DNA of 64,000 nt from DTYU01 sp040757355. Lineage in GTDB: Bacteria; Bacillota; Desulfotomaculia; Desulfotomaculales; Ammonificaceae. The stretch lies in assembly GCA_040757355.1 (NCBI GenBank), contig JBFLWY010000002.1, positions 32,324 to 96,323 of the forward strand, written 5' to 3'. The first letter of the stretch is position 1, and each line of letters opens with the position of its first letter. Made by a program: the position numbers and the translations under genes. Below are positions 1 through 8,520 of the stretch, piece by piece. The notes under the pieces were generated by a model that was given only the letters and a program-made list of their open reading frames with translations, did no database searches and was not told where the DNA came from.

Positions 1-28
1 AACGCAGACCGCCGAACGGAGGAACCGA

Positions 29-1495
29 ATGCCCAAGAAAAAGTTACCGAACATCATCCTCATCGTCCTCGACACCGCCAGGGCCAAGAGCTTCTCCTGC
101 TACGGCTACCACCGCAAAACCACGCCCAACATCGACCGGATTGCCGAAGAGGGCGTGCTTTATAAATGGTGCTTTTCTCCGGCCAACTGGACCATACCTT
201 CGCACGCCTCTCTTTTCACTGGGCTTTATCCCTCGGAGCACTTATGTTATGCCGGTAACCTATTTTTAGATGTCAACATCCCAACTTTGGCTGAACTACT
301 TCGTTCTATAGGCTATCGAACTATTGGTATATCATGTAATGGCTTAGTTGGGAAGATTTATGGGTTTGATCGTGGATTCGACATTTTTCACGAGCTTTGC
401 GTCCGGCCTAATATAGTAAATGTGAAACCACTGGCCGGAACCACAATAACGAAGAAAGTTATCGAAGTAATTAAATTACTTCCCGCACGCCCCTACTTAG
501 CAGCCAAACATATTCTTAGAGCGCTTCTGATGCACTTACGTACAAGCATGTCAAATAGTACACCCTATACGTTAAGGGCATTTAAATTAGCACAGAAGTA
601 TGTTTCAGAATATATATTACGCGATAAAAAGCCGCTGTTCTTATTTGTGAACATTATGCAAACCCACGAGCGTTATAACCCTCCCAAGAGAACAAGAGGT
701 AAATTTGGTTCAAATGGTTTCAAGTACGAATCGATACTTTTAGGTTCAACCTCATTCTACCTTCGGGATTTTTGCCCCCATATCCCCGAAGGGCACATGT
801 GGGAGGTCTTAACCTCCCTTTACGACGAAGAACTTCTCTTTGCGGATCTTTGCGTGGGTCAGCTATATAGTTTCCTGAAGCTTTCCCGAGTAATGGATAA
901 CACCGTTTTTATTGTGACCTCCGACCACGGTGAAATGCTGGGAGAGCATCGCCTTTACGGACATATGTTTAGTCTGCATAACGAGGTAATCCATGTACCG
1001 CTAATAGTGCAGTACCCAGACCTAAAAAGAGGAGAGGTAGTCCACAGGATAGTTCAGTTGCACGACTTATTCAGTACAATCTGTGAAATTACAGAAATTC
1101 CGTATCCCACTCCATTAAGTTCGATTTCTCTTTTTGGAAATAACCGACGCAAATGGGCGCTGGTACAAGACTTAGATCCACTAGCAGATGTTCTTTCGCT
1201 TAAAGCGCGCCAACCTGACTGGGACGTGACCACACATGTGCCTACACTATGGCGCTTTCCATCTTTTGCTATTATCAAATCCGATTTAGTCAAGATAATT
1301 AAGCCGTCTAACGGATCCCCGTTCTTTTTCGATATCAGAACTGATTACAACGAATGCTATCCACAAATAGTCTGCGAAGAAAGTGTCCTTCAGCTCATAT
1401 CAGACGTAGAAAAACTTTTTAACTGGGATAGTTCACGCTATGAGGAAGAGATTAAACGCCAGGTGGATGCTAGCGGAAATGAAGTCAGTGCTTGA
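29..1495 (+). CDS. Sulfatase/phosphodiesterase-fold protein of the polysaccharide locus
   Basis: This 488-residue protein has the alkaline-phosphatase superfamily layout. A metal-binding Asp lies in VLDTARA (about residues 14-20), the nucleophile segment is NWTIPSHASLFTG (about 52-64), and the late metal site is SDHGEMLGEH (about 299-308). Classical sulfatases have Cys or Ser in C/S-x-P-x-R; here the aligned residues are T-I-P-S-H, so Thr is the probable nucleophile. That argues against a formylglycine sulfatase and for a phosphodiesterase or phospho-substituent transferase acting on surface glycan (inference). No signal peptide or membrane anchor is seen. The ATG has a GGAGG at 18-22. Codon use changes abruptly near base 240, from GC-rich to AT-rich, as if two ancestries were joined. 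Confidence 0.8.
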   Translation: MPKKKLPNIILIVLDTARAKSFSCYGYHRKTTPNIDRIAEEGVLYKWCFSPANWTIPSHASLFTGLYPSEHLCYAGNLFLDVNIPTLAELLRSIGYRTIGISCNGLVGKIYGFDRGFDIFHELCVRPNIVNVKPLAGTTITKKVIEVIKLLPARPYLAAKHILRALLMHLRTSMSNSTPYTLRAFKLAQKYVSEYILRDKKPLFLFVNIMQTHERYNPPKRTRGKFGSNGFKYESILLGSTSFYLRDFCPHIPEGHMWEVLTSLYDEELLFADLCVGQLYSFLKLSRVMDNTVFIVTSDHGEMLGEHRLYGHMFSLHNEVIHVPLIVQYPDLKRGEVVHRIVQLHDLFSTICEITEIPYPTPLSSISLFGNNRRKWALVQDLDPLADVLSLKARQPDWDVTTHVPTLWRFPSFAIIKSDLVKIIKPSNGSPFFFDIRTDYNECYPQIVCEESVLQLISDVEKLFNWDSSRYEEEIKRQVDASGNEVSA

Positions 1496-1622
1496 ATTAC
1501 CATAAGATTCGAAGGCCAGACTTTCATTACAATCTACCTTCTGTTCGGATTATTTCACCAGCGGAGTGCTCAACGTAAGCCAATCCCAGGGAAAAGTCGG
1601 GGAAGGTAGAGGAAGGAGAAAA

Positions 1623-2606
1623 ATGTGTTCACTCAGCTATGATGCAACCAAGAGTATTATGATGGACACATCCCCAAACGCCTATCTATTTTGCCCAGTC
1701 TGCGGGCAAGCAGGGGGAGCGCTCGTTTGGCAGGGGGAGCACTATCGCATCCTTTTGTGCGGGCGCTGCCGCTTGCAGTACGCCTGGCCGTTGCGCGTTC
1801 CAGCTGACTTTTATGAGAAAGCATACGCCGGAGAGTGCTGGGAGGAAAAAACCGAGTACCAGGAAAAGGTAACCCTGCTTGCGAAGGGGGTTATCCCGCC
1901 GGTGGAGCATCCTTTTTACCGGCGAGCGCTGCGCCTGTTGAAAACGCTTGTGCCTGCAGGTGGGTACGTTTTTGATATAGGTTGCGGTGCTGGCGGCTTT
2001 TTGGCACTTCTGCGAGATGCCGGATTCAGGCCGCTGGGATGTGATGTGGCGCCGCAGCCAGTCGAGTTGCTGCGCTACCTTGGCTTCGAGGTTTATCGTG
2101 GCACAGTGGAGGAGTACCCGAGTTCCTGGCCCGCGCCTGCAGCGATCACTGCTTTTGAGCTTCTCGAACATCTACCTGACCCGGTTGGCTTTCTCACGCG
2201 TCTTCGGCAGCGTTTCCCAGAGACGGTGCTTATCGCCTCCGTTTCCAGTCCGCTTCGCCCCGCTGCCCGAATGGGGCGCTACGAACCGTTTGACTACCCG
2301 CCCCATCACCTTTTGCGTTGGAGCTTGCCCGCCCTCAGAATCGCTTGTGAAAAAGCGGGGTATACCGCCGTGCGCTTCATCCACCTGCCGGTCCAGGGCA
2401 ACGAGATACCCGGCTTCGGCCTGGCCCGGCGGCTGGACAGGACGCTGGGCTCTTCGGCCCAACGAAAGCTGGTGAGTAAGTCTGTGGGAAGGTTCAAGAA
2501 GTACTGCTTTGCGCCTCTTGCCTGGTGTCTTACGCTATTCGGCTTCCGGGGTGGGAGCGTGCTTGTTGTGGCGAGTCCGACTGCGGAGGTGTGGCGATGC
2601 GGATAA
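1623..2606 (+). CDS. Class I SAM-dependent methyltransferase with N-terminal zinc ribbon
   Basis: The 327-residue protein opens with a two-knuckle zinc ribbon (CPVCG about residue 24, CGRC about 45). A Rossmann methyltransferase domain follows, with motif I FDIGCGAGGFLALL (about 118-131) and acidic post-I residue in GCDV. The late motif AFELLEHLPDP matches the Methyltransf_23 type, common in glycan clusters where they methylate a sugar or nucleotide-sugar. The reading frame is open from a GTG at 1566, but the ATG at 1623 is preferred because AAGGAG lies at 1613-1618. The stop overlaps the next gene by 10 bases, so the two are probably translationally coupled. The substrate is unknown. Confidence 0.82.
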   Translation: MCSLSYDATKSIMMDTSPNAYLFCPVCGQAGGALVWQGEHYRILLCGRCRLQYAWPLRVPADFYEKAYAGECWEEKTEYQEKVTLLAKGVIPPVEHPFYRRALRLLKTLVPAGGYVFDIGCGAGGFLALLRDAGFRPLGCDVAPQPVELLRYLGFEVYRGTVEEYPSSWPAPAAITAFELLEHLPDPVGFLTRLRQRFPETVLIASVSSPLRPAARMGRYEPFDYPPHHLLRWSLPALRIACEKAGYTAVRFIHLPVQGNEIPGFGLARRLDRTLGSSAQRKLVSKSVGRFKKYCFAPLAWCLTLFGFRGGSVLVVASPTAEVWRCG

Positions 2607-3667
2607 CGTTTGTCCTTCCCGGCCCTGCGCGCCGGCCTGTGGGCGGCTACCGGGTAGTTTACGAGTACGCTGATAGGCTGGCCGGCAGAGGACATGAGGT
2701 TAGTGTGCTTCACGCTGTGCGGGTGCCGTACACCCCCAGCCGGTGGCCATACCTTATCAGATACACCGCGCACCAACTTCTGCGGACCGCCCGCCCCCGT
2801 TGGTTTAGGTTCAGAAACCGGGTCATTCTCAAGACCATTCCTTCGATAGAAGATAGACACGTTCCTGACGCCGATGCCGTTATCGCCACGTGGTGGGCGA
2901 CTGCTTACGAGGTAACAAAGCTCCGTCCTGCCTGCGGGAAGAAGTACTACCTGATCCAGCACTACGAGACCTGGGGCGGGCCGGCTGAACTGGTCAACAA
3001 CTCCTACCTTTTGGGCTTGCGGAACATCGTGATTGCGCTTTGGCTCAAAGAAACACTGGAGCAGTTGGGTGCAAGGGTTGCAGCTCACATTCCGAACGGC
3101 ATTAACTTCGAGCTGTTTAGGCTTTACCTCTCGCCTGAGGAGCGGGAGCCGCACTCCGTTCTCTGGATGTACCATCCGGCTGATTGGAAAGGGCCCGAAG
3201 AAGGTCTTCGCGCCCTTTTGGTGGCGAAAGAGGCCGTGCCCGACTTGAAAGCGACTGTTTTCAGCACCTACCCGCACCCGGCTTTCCTCCCGCGCTGGGT
3301 TGACTTCGTCCGCAATCCTGCGCAGCGGTACCTGGTGGAGCTTTACAACCGGCACGCCATTTTCCTCTGTTCGAGCCGGAGCGAGGGCTGGTCGCTCCCC
3401 CCTGCCGAGGCGATGGCCTGCGGCTGTGCCGTGGTGGCCACCGATAGCGGCGGCGTCAGGGACTACATCCTCCCTGGTCGGACGGCGCTCCTTTCCCCGG
3501 CTGGTGATGCTGAGGCGTTGGCGCAGAACCTGATCCATCTTCTTTGTGACAATGCGTTAAGGATTCGGCTGGCCAAGGAGGGGCACAAGCGTATCTCTTC
3601 CTTCACCTGGGACCGCGCCGTTGAAAGATTCGAAAGCCTACTCCGGGAGGAGGCTTGGAGCAAGTGA
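2597..3667 (+). CDS. Glycosyltransferase family 4 protein
   Basis: About 356 residues with the GT-B fold pattern. The N-terminal domain starts MRITFVLPGPARRPVGGYRVV, where the Gly-rich turn follows the first strand. The C-terminal domain carries the retaining-GT4 signature SRSEGWSLPPAEAMACGCAVVATDSGG (about residues 264-290) with the E-x7-E pair. It transfers a sugar from a nucleotide donor to the growing surface glycan on the cytoplasmic face. ATG 2597 is chosen over the earlier in-frame start at 2525 because GGAGGT lies at 2585-2590. The C-terminus overlaps or abuts the next glycosyltransferase. Donor and acceptor cannot be read from sequence. Confidence 0.85.
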   Translation: MRITFVLPGPARRPVGGYRVVYEYADRLAGRGHEVSVLHAVRVPYTPSRWPYLIRYTAHQLLRTARPRWFRFRNRVILKTIPSIEDRHVPDADAVIATWWATAYEVTKLRPACGKKYYLIQHYETWGGPAELVNNSYLLGLRNIVIALWLKETLEQLGARVAAHIPNGINFELFRLYLSPEEREPHSVLWMYHPADWKGPEEGLRALLVAKEAVPDLKATVFSTYPHPAFLPRWVDFVRNPAQRYLVELYNRHAIFLCSSRSEGWSLPPAEAMACGCAVVATDSGGVRDYILPGRTALLSPAGDAEALAQNLIHLLCDNALRIRLAKEGHKRISSFTWDRAVERFESLLREEAWSK

Positions 3668-4764
3668 ATCACCCCACCGTTTTCACCCTCATCCTTAACT
3701 ACAACGGCTGGCGGGACACCGTTGAGTGTCTGGAGTCAGTGCAGCGGCTGAACTATCCGAATTACCGCATCGTTGTCATCGACAACGGCTCCAGCGACGG
3801 CTCCATGGATAAGATTAAGGCCTGGGCGGCGGGCGAGCTTCCCGTGGAGTCCAAGTTTTTCACTTACGACCCGTCAACCAAGCCCGTGCACTGGATCGAG
3901 TACGACCGGGCTACCGCCGAAGCCGACGGTCTGCCAGAGCTGGAGGCAGAGATCGAAGCCCTGCCCCCCAACCGGAGGATGGTTCTTATCCAGACCGGGG
4001 CTAACCTGGGTTATGCTGGTGGCAACAATGTGGGGATCAGATACGCCTTGAAGCGCGGGGCGAATTATGTGTGGATCTTGAACAATGATACTGTTGCACA
4101 ACCGGATGCTCTGTTAGAAATGGTAAGGCTTGCCGAAAGCAATAAGCAAGTCGGTATTGTCGGAGCAAAGATCCTCTATTATGACCAGCCACGTCTTATC
4201 CAGGCGGCAGGTGGTATGTGGGTTTCCCGGTGGCAAGGTATGTCTTATCATTATGGCCGGTTCGAAGATGCCTCCTATTGGATAAATGCCTTTGAGCCTG
4301 AGTATGTAAGCGGTGCATCGATGTTGATCCGGATCTTGGCATCGGATGCTGAGTCAGACTACTTCATGGAGGAGAGCTTTTTCTTGTATTGGGAAGAGGC
4401 GGATTGGCAACAGAGGTTAAAGAAAAAGGGAAAACGCTTGCTTTACGCGCCCAACGCGATTGTCTATCACAAGGAGTCGAGTTCTGTGGGTTCGAAAACG
4501 CCAAAGCAGGAATTTTTCTATACGCGAAATGCTATTTATTTTGCGAGGTTACATTTTCCGTGGACTATACCTACCATAAGTATTGTTCATCTACTACGAG
4601 CTGTTAAACGTGCTTTAAGGGGAGAGTGGCAAAGGGGTATTGGTATCTTGAAGGGTATCGCTGCAGGACTAACTTATAACGCAAGTAGCTGGCGAAAACA
4701 ACCGGGAGTGGGATCCAATGGGAGCAAGGATTATAGAGGTCAAACGTCAGTTCCCCGGAGATAG
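3664..4764 (+). CDS. Glycosyltransferase family 2 protein (rhamnosyltransferase-like)
   Basis: This is a GT-A fold inverting transferase. The N-terminal strand FTLILNYNGW, the VVIDNGSSDGS nucleotide-binding segment (about residues 37-48), a WILNNDT metal-binding region (DxD equivalent, about 140) and a late YWEEADWQQRLKKKG acid motif are typical of the COG1216 family, which includes many rhamnosyltransferases. Compared with relatives there is an insertion after the first domain (about 60-100). Two starts compete: TTG at 3655, nearly touching the GGAGGAGG at 3646-3653, and GTG at 3664, with better spacing; the latter is used. The end overlaps the polymerase gene by 47 bases. Confidence 0.83.
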   Translation: MNHPTVFTLILNYNGWRDTVECLESVQRLNYPNYRIVVIDNGSSDGSMDKIKAWAAGELPVESKFFTYDPSTKPVHWIEYDRATAEADGLPELEAEIEALPPNRRMVLIQTGANLGYAGGNNVGIRYALKRGANYVWILNNDTVAQPDALLEMVRLAESNKQVGIVGAKILYYDQPRLIQAAGGMWVSRWQGMSYHYGRFEDASYWINAFEPEYVSGASMLIRILASDAESDYFMEESFFLYWEEADWQQRLKKKGKRLLYAPNAIVYHKESSSVGSKTPKQEFFYTRNAIYFARLHFPWTIPTISIVHLLRAVKRALRGEWQRGIGILKGIAAGLTYNASSWRKQPGVGSNGSKDYRGQTSVPRR

Positions 4765-6232
4765 GGCTTTTCTTGCGCGTAGGATAACACTAATTGTTGG
4801 GTTGTTCCTTGTCATTTCAGGCATCGGAGTGTTAGCTGCAACAGCACCGGCGCTGGGACTTCTACTCGGGTTCATAGTGGGATACTGGCTGCTTGTAGTG
4901 TGGCAACCCGGACTTCTATGGAATGTGCTGTGTTTTTCTATCTTGGCTAGTATATGGTTAATGGAATGGCTTTACTTCCCGTTTTTAGGCGGACAAGTAA
5001 AAATATCCCATATTCTTGGCGTATTATTATCAGCAAGCGCCATTCGAGTTATCGCTCCATATGTAAAGTATTCCAAGATCCTTAAGGCAACGGTTAGCCT
5101 TATTATATTGGCGTTTCTTTCCGCTCTTTGGTCCGTAAGCCCTGCCCAGACACTTTCATCTGCTGTTCTTCCGGCGATTTTGGCTCTTACTTCGTTAGGA
5201 ATGGCCGCAGTCACGTACAACGAACCTGGACGATTGATTCCGCGATTCGTGAAGACCGTAGAAATTTTATCTTTCGTAACAGTTGGTTTATCCCTCCTCC
5301 AGTTTCTAAGCGTTCAGCTTATAGGTCAGCCTTCGTTTTTACTTTCCGATCTCGCTAAACCTATCATAGAAGAAAGTAATCTGATAGGAGTTTCGGATAG
5401 ACAGTATCAACTGCTCGTAGACTTTGGGCGACCGTCAGGACTTTTTATCGAACCTGATCATCTTGGGTTTTATCTAATGTGGAGCTTTTTACTCCTCCTT
5501 CCCTTTGCGGAGCGTCCTGACGGCCGTATTCATCGCGTAGCAGTTTCGGCTATTGCCATGGGCCTTCTCCTTTCACAAACCCGGGCAGCGTGGATGGGTG
5601 CATTTTTCGGTTTAATAATCTATTTTCTCGTTAACGTCAAAAAACTCGGCAAAACCTTTCGGTCCGGGCCACCAATTGTAGCAGGGTTAGTGTTCATAAT
5701 CGCTATCACTTTCAGTCTCGGGTTTCACAGCAACTTAGCAGCAAGGGTGGCTCAGTTCTTTGACCCGTACGCGACCGCAGGCTCACTAAGCTCAGGCGCG
5801 TTTAGACTGGCAACGATGAGGTTTATGTGGGAATATGTTACCAATAACATGAAGTCGCTCTTGGTAGGGAACGGTTGGGGAACGCTGGAATGGTTCACCG
5901 AGCCGCTGATTCACTCCCCTGGCCCTGAAGCAAATTTCATTGGATGGGGCAATTATGGTCCCAATCTTTTTCTTAATTTTATGTTTAATCTCGGCTTGAT
6001 TGGGCTTGCTTTGTGTTTGTATATAAGTTGCAAAGCAACATTTAGTTCCTGGAAACGGCTTCGATTGGTCACAAATGATTACCACAAGCAGTTTGTATTG
6101 GGACTCCTGTTAACATTGGTCGGGATGACAATATCCTTTCAAGTAGCGGGAGTACAGGTATCTCTACCCCCTTGGTGGCTAACGATTTGCTTCCTTGGGG
6201 CGTTTGAGGCGCATACAAACCTTAAGAAATAA
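4718..6232 (+). CDS. O-antigen ligase/polymerase-type membrane protein (Wzy-like)
   Basis: A 504-residue polytopic membrane protein with about 11-12 hydrophobic segments (for example ITLIVGLFLVISGIGVLAA near residue 25). A large extracytoplasmic loop follows IEPDHLGFYLMWSFLLLLP. The QTRAAWMG motif (about residue 288) corresponds to the conserved Arg region of the Wzy_C/O-antigen ligase family. It would polymerise or ligate lipid-linked repeat units on the outer face of the membrane. It begins inside the 3' end of the preceding glycosyltransferase gene, consistent with one operon. The DNA is more AT-rich than the flanking GT genes, which is common for polymerases in exchanged glycan loci. Confidence 0.8.
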   Translation: MGARIIEVKRQFPGDRAFLARRITLIVGLFLVISGIGVLAATAPALGLLLGFIVGYWLLVVWQPGLLWNVLCFSILASIWLMEWLYFPFLGGQVKISHILGVLLSASAIRVIAPYVKYSKILKATVSLIILAFLSALWSVSPAQTLSSAVLPAILALTSLGMAAVTYNEPGRLIPRFVKTVEILSFVTVGLSLLQFLSVQLIGQPSFLLSDLAKPIIEESNLIGVSDRQYQLLVDFGRPSGLFIEPDHLGFYLMWSFLLLLPFAERPDGRIHRVAVSAIAMGLLLSQTRAAWMGAFFGLIIYFLVNVKKLGKTFRSGPPIVAGLVFIIAITFSLGFHSNLAARVAQFFDPYATAGSLSSGAFRLATMRFMWEYVTNNMKSLLVGNGWGTLEWFTEPLIHSPGPEANFIGWGNYGPNLFLNFMFNLGLIGLALCLYISCKATFSSWKRLRLVTNDYHKQFVLGLLLTLVGMTISFQVAGVQVSLPPWWLTICFLGAFEAHTNLKK

Positions 6233-6251
6233 GAAGCTTAAGGAGAGTTGA

Positions 6252-7367
6252 TTGGATTTGCGCGTCCTAATGCAGTCGCGGGTTACTCTTTTCAGCGTTA
6301 CCGGCGGCGATACTATCCAAATCCTGAAGACGAAAGAATACCTCGAAAAACTCGGGGTAGAGTGTGATATTTCACTCGAGCTCGAACCCGATCTTGCGGG
6401 ATACGACTTAGTTCATCTCTTTAATCTGATGCGCCCGCAGGAGGTTTACCTTCAGGCATTGAATGCCAAGGCACAAGGTAAACCTGTAGTTTTGTCGCCT
6501 ATATATGGGCTCTATACTGACTACGAGCGTAATGCCCGGCCGTGGCCTTTTCGAAGGCTAGCCCGGTTACTCAGCCCATCCCAAGTCGAATATCTGAAGG
6601 TTCTCGCTCGCGCCGTGCGAAACGGCGAATATCACCGTGGGACGAAGATGGTTTTACGGTACGGGTACGTTCCCCTCCTAAAGAGGATCCTGGCGCTTTG
6701 TGATTTTCTTTTGCCCAACTCGTACTCCGAGATGAGGCGTATTGAGCAGGATCTCGGCGTGACCGCTAAACCTTTTCTCGTCGTACCAAACGCTGCCGAC
6801 CGCAATCTTTTTGATCCTGCTCGCGTTCAACTCTCTGGTAAGTGGGAATACCTTCGGGATTGCGTTCTTTGTGTGGCCCGCATAGAAGGGCGTAAAAACC
6901 AATTGAAGTTGGTCGAAGCCGTCAGGGGTGCTCCCTACAGGCTGGTACTTGTTGGCGAGCCCGCGCCCAACCACCGCCGGTATGCCGAGGCGGTAAGACG
7001 GTCAGCGCCGCCCAACGTCGTTTTCCTGGGGAAAGTGCCTCACGAAGAACTACCGGAATTATATCACTTAGCTAGAGTGCATGTACTTGCCAGCTGGATG
7101 GAAACGCCGGGGCTTTCTTCGCTGGAGGCCGGTCTGATGGGTTGCAACATTGTCATTACAGACAAAGGCGATACCAGAGAATACTTCGGCGACTACGCGT
7201 ACTATTGTGATCCTGCATCGGTAGAATCTATCAGACAAGCCATCGACCGGGTCTGGCATGAACCGGTAAATCCCGACCTGCGCGAGCATATTTTGAGAAA
7301 TTCCACGTGGGAGAAGGCGGCTGAGGTTACCTTGGCGGCGTACCAGAGAGTTCTCGGGCAAACATAA
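6252..7367 (+). CDS. Glycosyltransferase family 4 protein
   Basis: A 371-residue GT-B protein. The C-terminal half holds the donor-binding region CVARIEGRKNQLKLVEAV (about residues 207-224), VFLGKVPHEELPELYHLARVHV and the signature ASWMETPGLSSLEAGLMGCNIVITDKG with the E-x7-E pair. The start is TTG, with AAGGAGAG at 6240-6247 just upstream and no better ATG. It follows the polymerase gene by about 20 bases. It presumably adds one sugar of the repeat unit; the specific donor is not deducible. Confidence 0.82.
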   Translation: MDLRVLMQSRVTLFSVTGGDTIQILKTKEYLEKLGVECDISLELEPDLAGYDLVHLFNLMRPQEVYLQALNAKAQGKPVVLSPIYGLYTDYERNARPWPFRRLARLLSPSQVEYLKVLARAVRNGEYHRGTKMVLRYGYVPLLKRILALCDFLLPNSYSEMRRIEQDLGVTAKPFLVVPNAADRNLFDPARVQLSGKWEYLRDCVLCVARIEGRKNQLKLVEAVRGAPYRLVLVGEPAPNHRRYAEAVRRSAPPNVVFLGKVPHEELPELYHLARVHVLASWMETPGLSSLEAGLMGCNIVITDKGDTREYFGDYAYYCDPASVESIRQAIDRVWHEPVNPDLREHILRNSTWEKAAEVTLAAYQRVLGQT

Positions 7368-7395
7368 TAAGATGTCGTAGGGGGGTTACTGCTAC

Positions 7396-8496
7396 TTGAG
7401 AATTGCCATCATGGGCATCCGGGGCATCCCGGCAAACTACGGCGGCTACGAGACGTTCGCCGAGGAACTCGCACCACGCCTGGTACAGCGCGGTCACGAG
7501 GTTACGGTCTACTGCCGGACGAACATTGTGAAGCACCCGGAGCGGTTTTATAAGGGCGTCCGCCTGGTTAAGCTGCCCACCATCAGCCATAAGTACCTGG
7601 ATACGCCGGTGCATACCTTGTTGTCGGTATTGCATTCTCTTTTCTGCCGCTACGATGTTATACTGATGTGCAACGCTGCCAACGCCATCTTTACCATCGT
7701 CCCGCGCCTGCGTGGCGTGAAGGTGGCGCTCAATGTGGACGGGATCGAGCGACTCCGCAAGAAGTGGAACCGGCTGGGACAGAGCTGGTACTTGCTCGGG
7801 GAGTACCTGGCAACAAAGTTTCCAAACGCGATTGTTGCCGATGCGCGGGTGATTCAGGACTACTATCGGGAAAAGTACCGGGCCGCATCGGTGATGATAC
7901 CGTACGGCGCTAATATCACCAAGGTTCAAACCACCCAGGTTCTCGAACGCTTTGGGCTTAAGCCACAGGGTTATATCCTCTATGTCAGCCGCCTGGAGCC
8001 GGAAAATAACGCCCACATCGTGATTCAGGCTTTTAAACAAGTGAAAACGGACTTTAAGCTGGCGCTGGTGGGAGATGCTCCGTATGCAACTTCCTATAAG
8101 GCTTATCTTAAGCAGTTAGCCAAAGATGACCCGCGGATAGTGATGACCGGTTTCGTCTTCGGCGAAGGGTACAAGGAACTCCAGTCTCACGCCTATTGCT
8201 ACATTCAGGCCACGGAGGTAGGCGGCACCCACCCCGCCCTTGTAGAGGCGATGGGTTTCGGGAATTTGGTTATCGCTAACGGAACACCGGAGAATATAGA
8301 GGTCGTTGCAGATGCAGGGCTTATCTACCGGAAGAACGACGTCGCCGATCTGGCCGCAAAGCTCCAGTGGGCCATTGATAATCCTGGCAAACTCGACAAA
8401 TACCGCCAGGCCGCAGCGAACAGGGTCAAGGAGCATTACTCATGGGAAGCGGTAACGGAGGCGTACGAGAAGCTGTTTTGGGAGCTAACCGCGTAG
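7396..8496 (+). CDS. Glycosyltransferase with N-terminal DUF1972 domain
   Basis: The 366-residue protein begins MRIAIMGIRGIPANYGGYE, the hallmark of the DUF1972 N-terminal domain found in GT4-type rhamnosyl- and galactosyltransferases of surface glycan loci. The C-terminal domain has YVSRLEPENNAHIVIQAF (about residues 193-210) and the acceptor-side TEVGGTHPALVEAMGFGN with the conserved Glu. The TTG start is preceded by a G-rich Shine-Dalgarno stretch (about 7380-7386). This is the last intact polysaccharide gene before the OLD nuclease gene. Confidence 0.82.
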   Translation: MRIAIMGIRGIPANYGGYETFAEELAPRLVQRGHEVTVYCRTNIVKHPERFYKGVRLVKLPTISHKYLDTPVHTLLSVLHSLFCRYDVILMCNAANAIFTIVPRLRGVKVALNVDGIERLRKKWNRLGQSWYLLGEYLATKFPNAIVADARVIQDYYREKYRAASVMIPYGANITKVQTTQVLERFGLKPQGYILYVSRLEPENNAHIVIQAFKQVKTDFKLALVGDAPYATSYKAYLKQLAKDDPRIVMTGFVFGEGYKELQSHAYCYIQATEVGGTHPALVEAMGFGNLVIANGTPENIEVVADAGLIYRKNDVADLAAKLQWAIDNPGKLDKYRQAAANRVKEHYSWEAVTEAYEKLFWELTA

Positions 8497-8520
8497 TGCA
8501 CTTCGAAAAGGGGGATGCAG

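Noticed and set aside
2306..3538. 410-codon minus-strand frame opposite the methyltransferase and GT4 genes
   Set aside because: Overlaps two recognised genes and has no family-like motif; antisense shadow.
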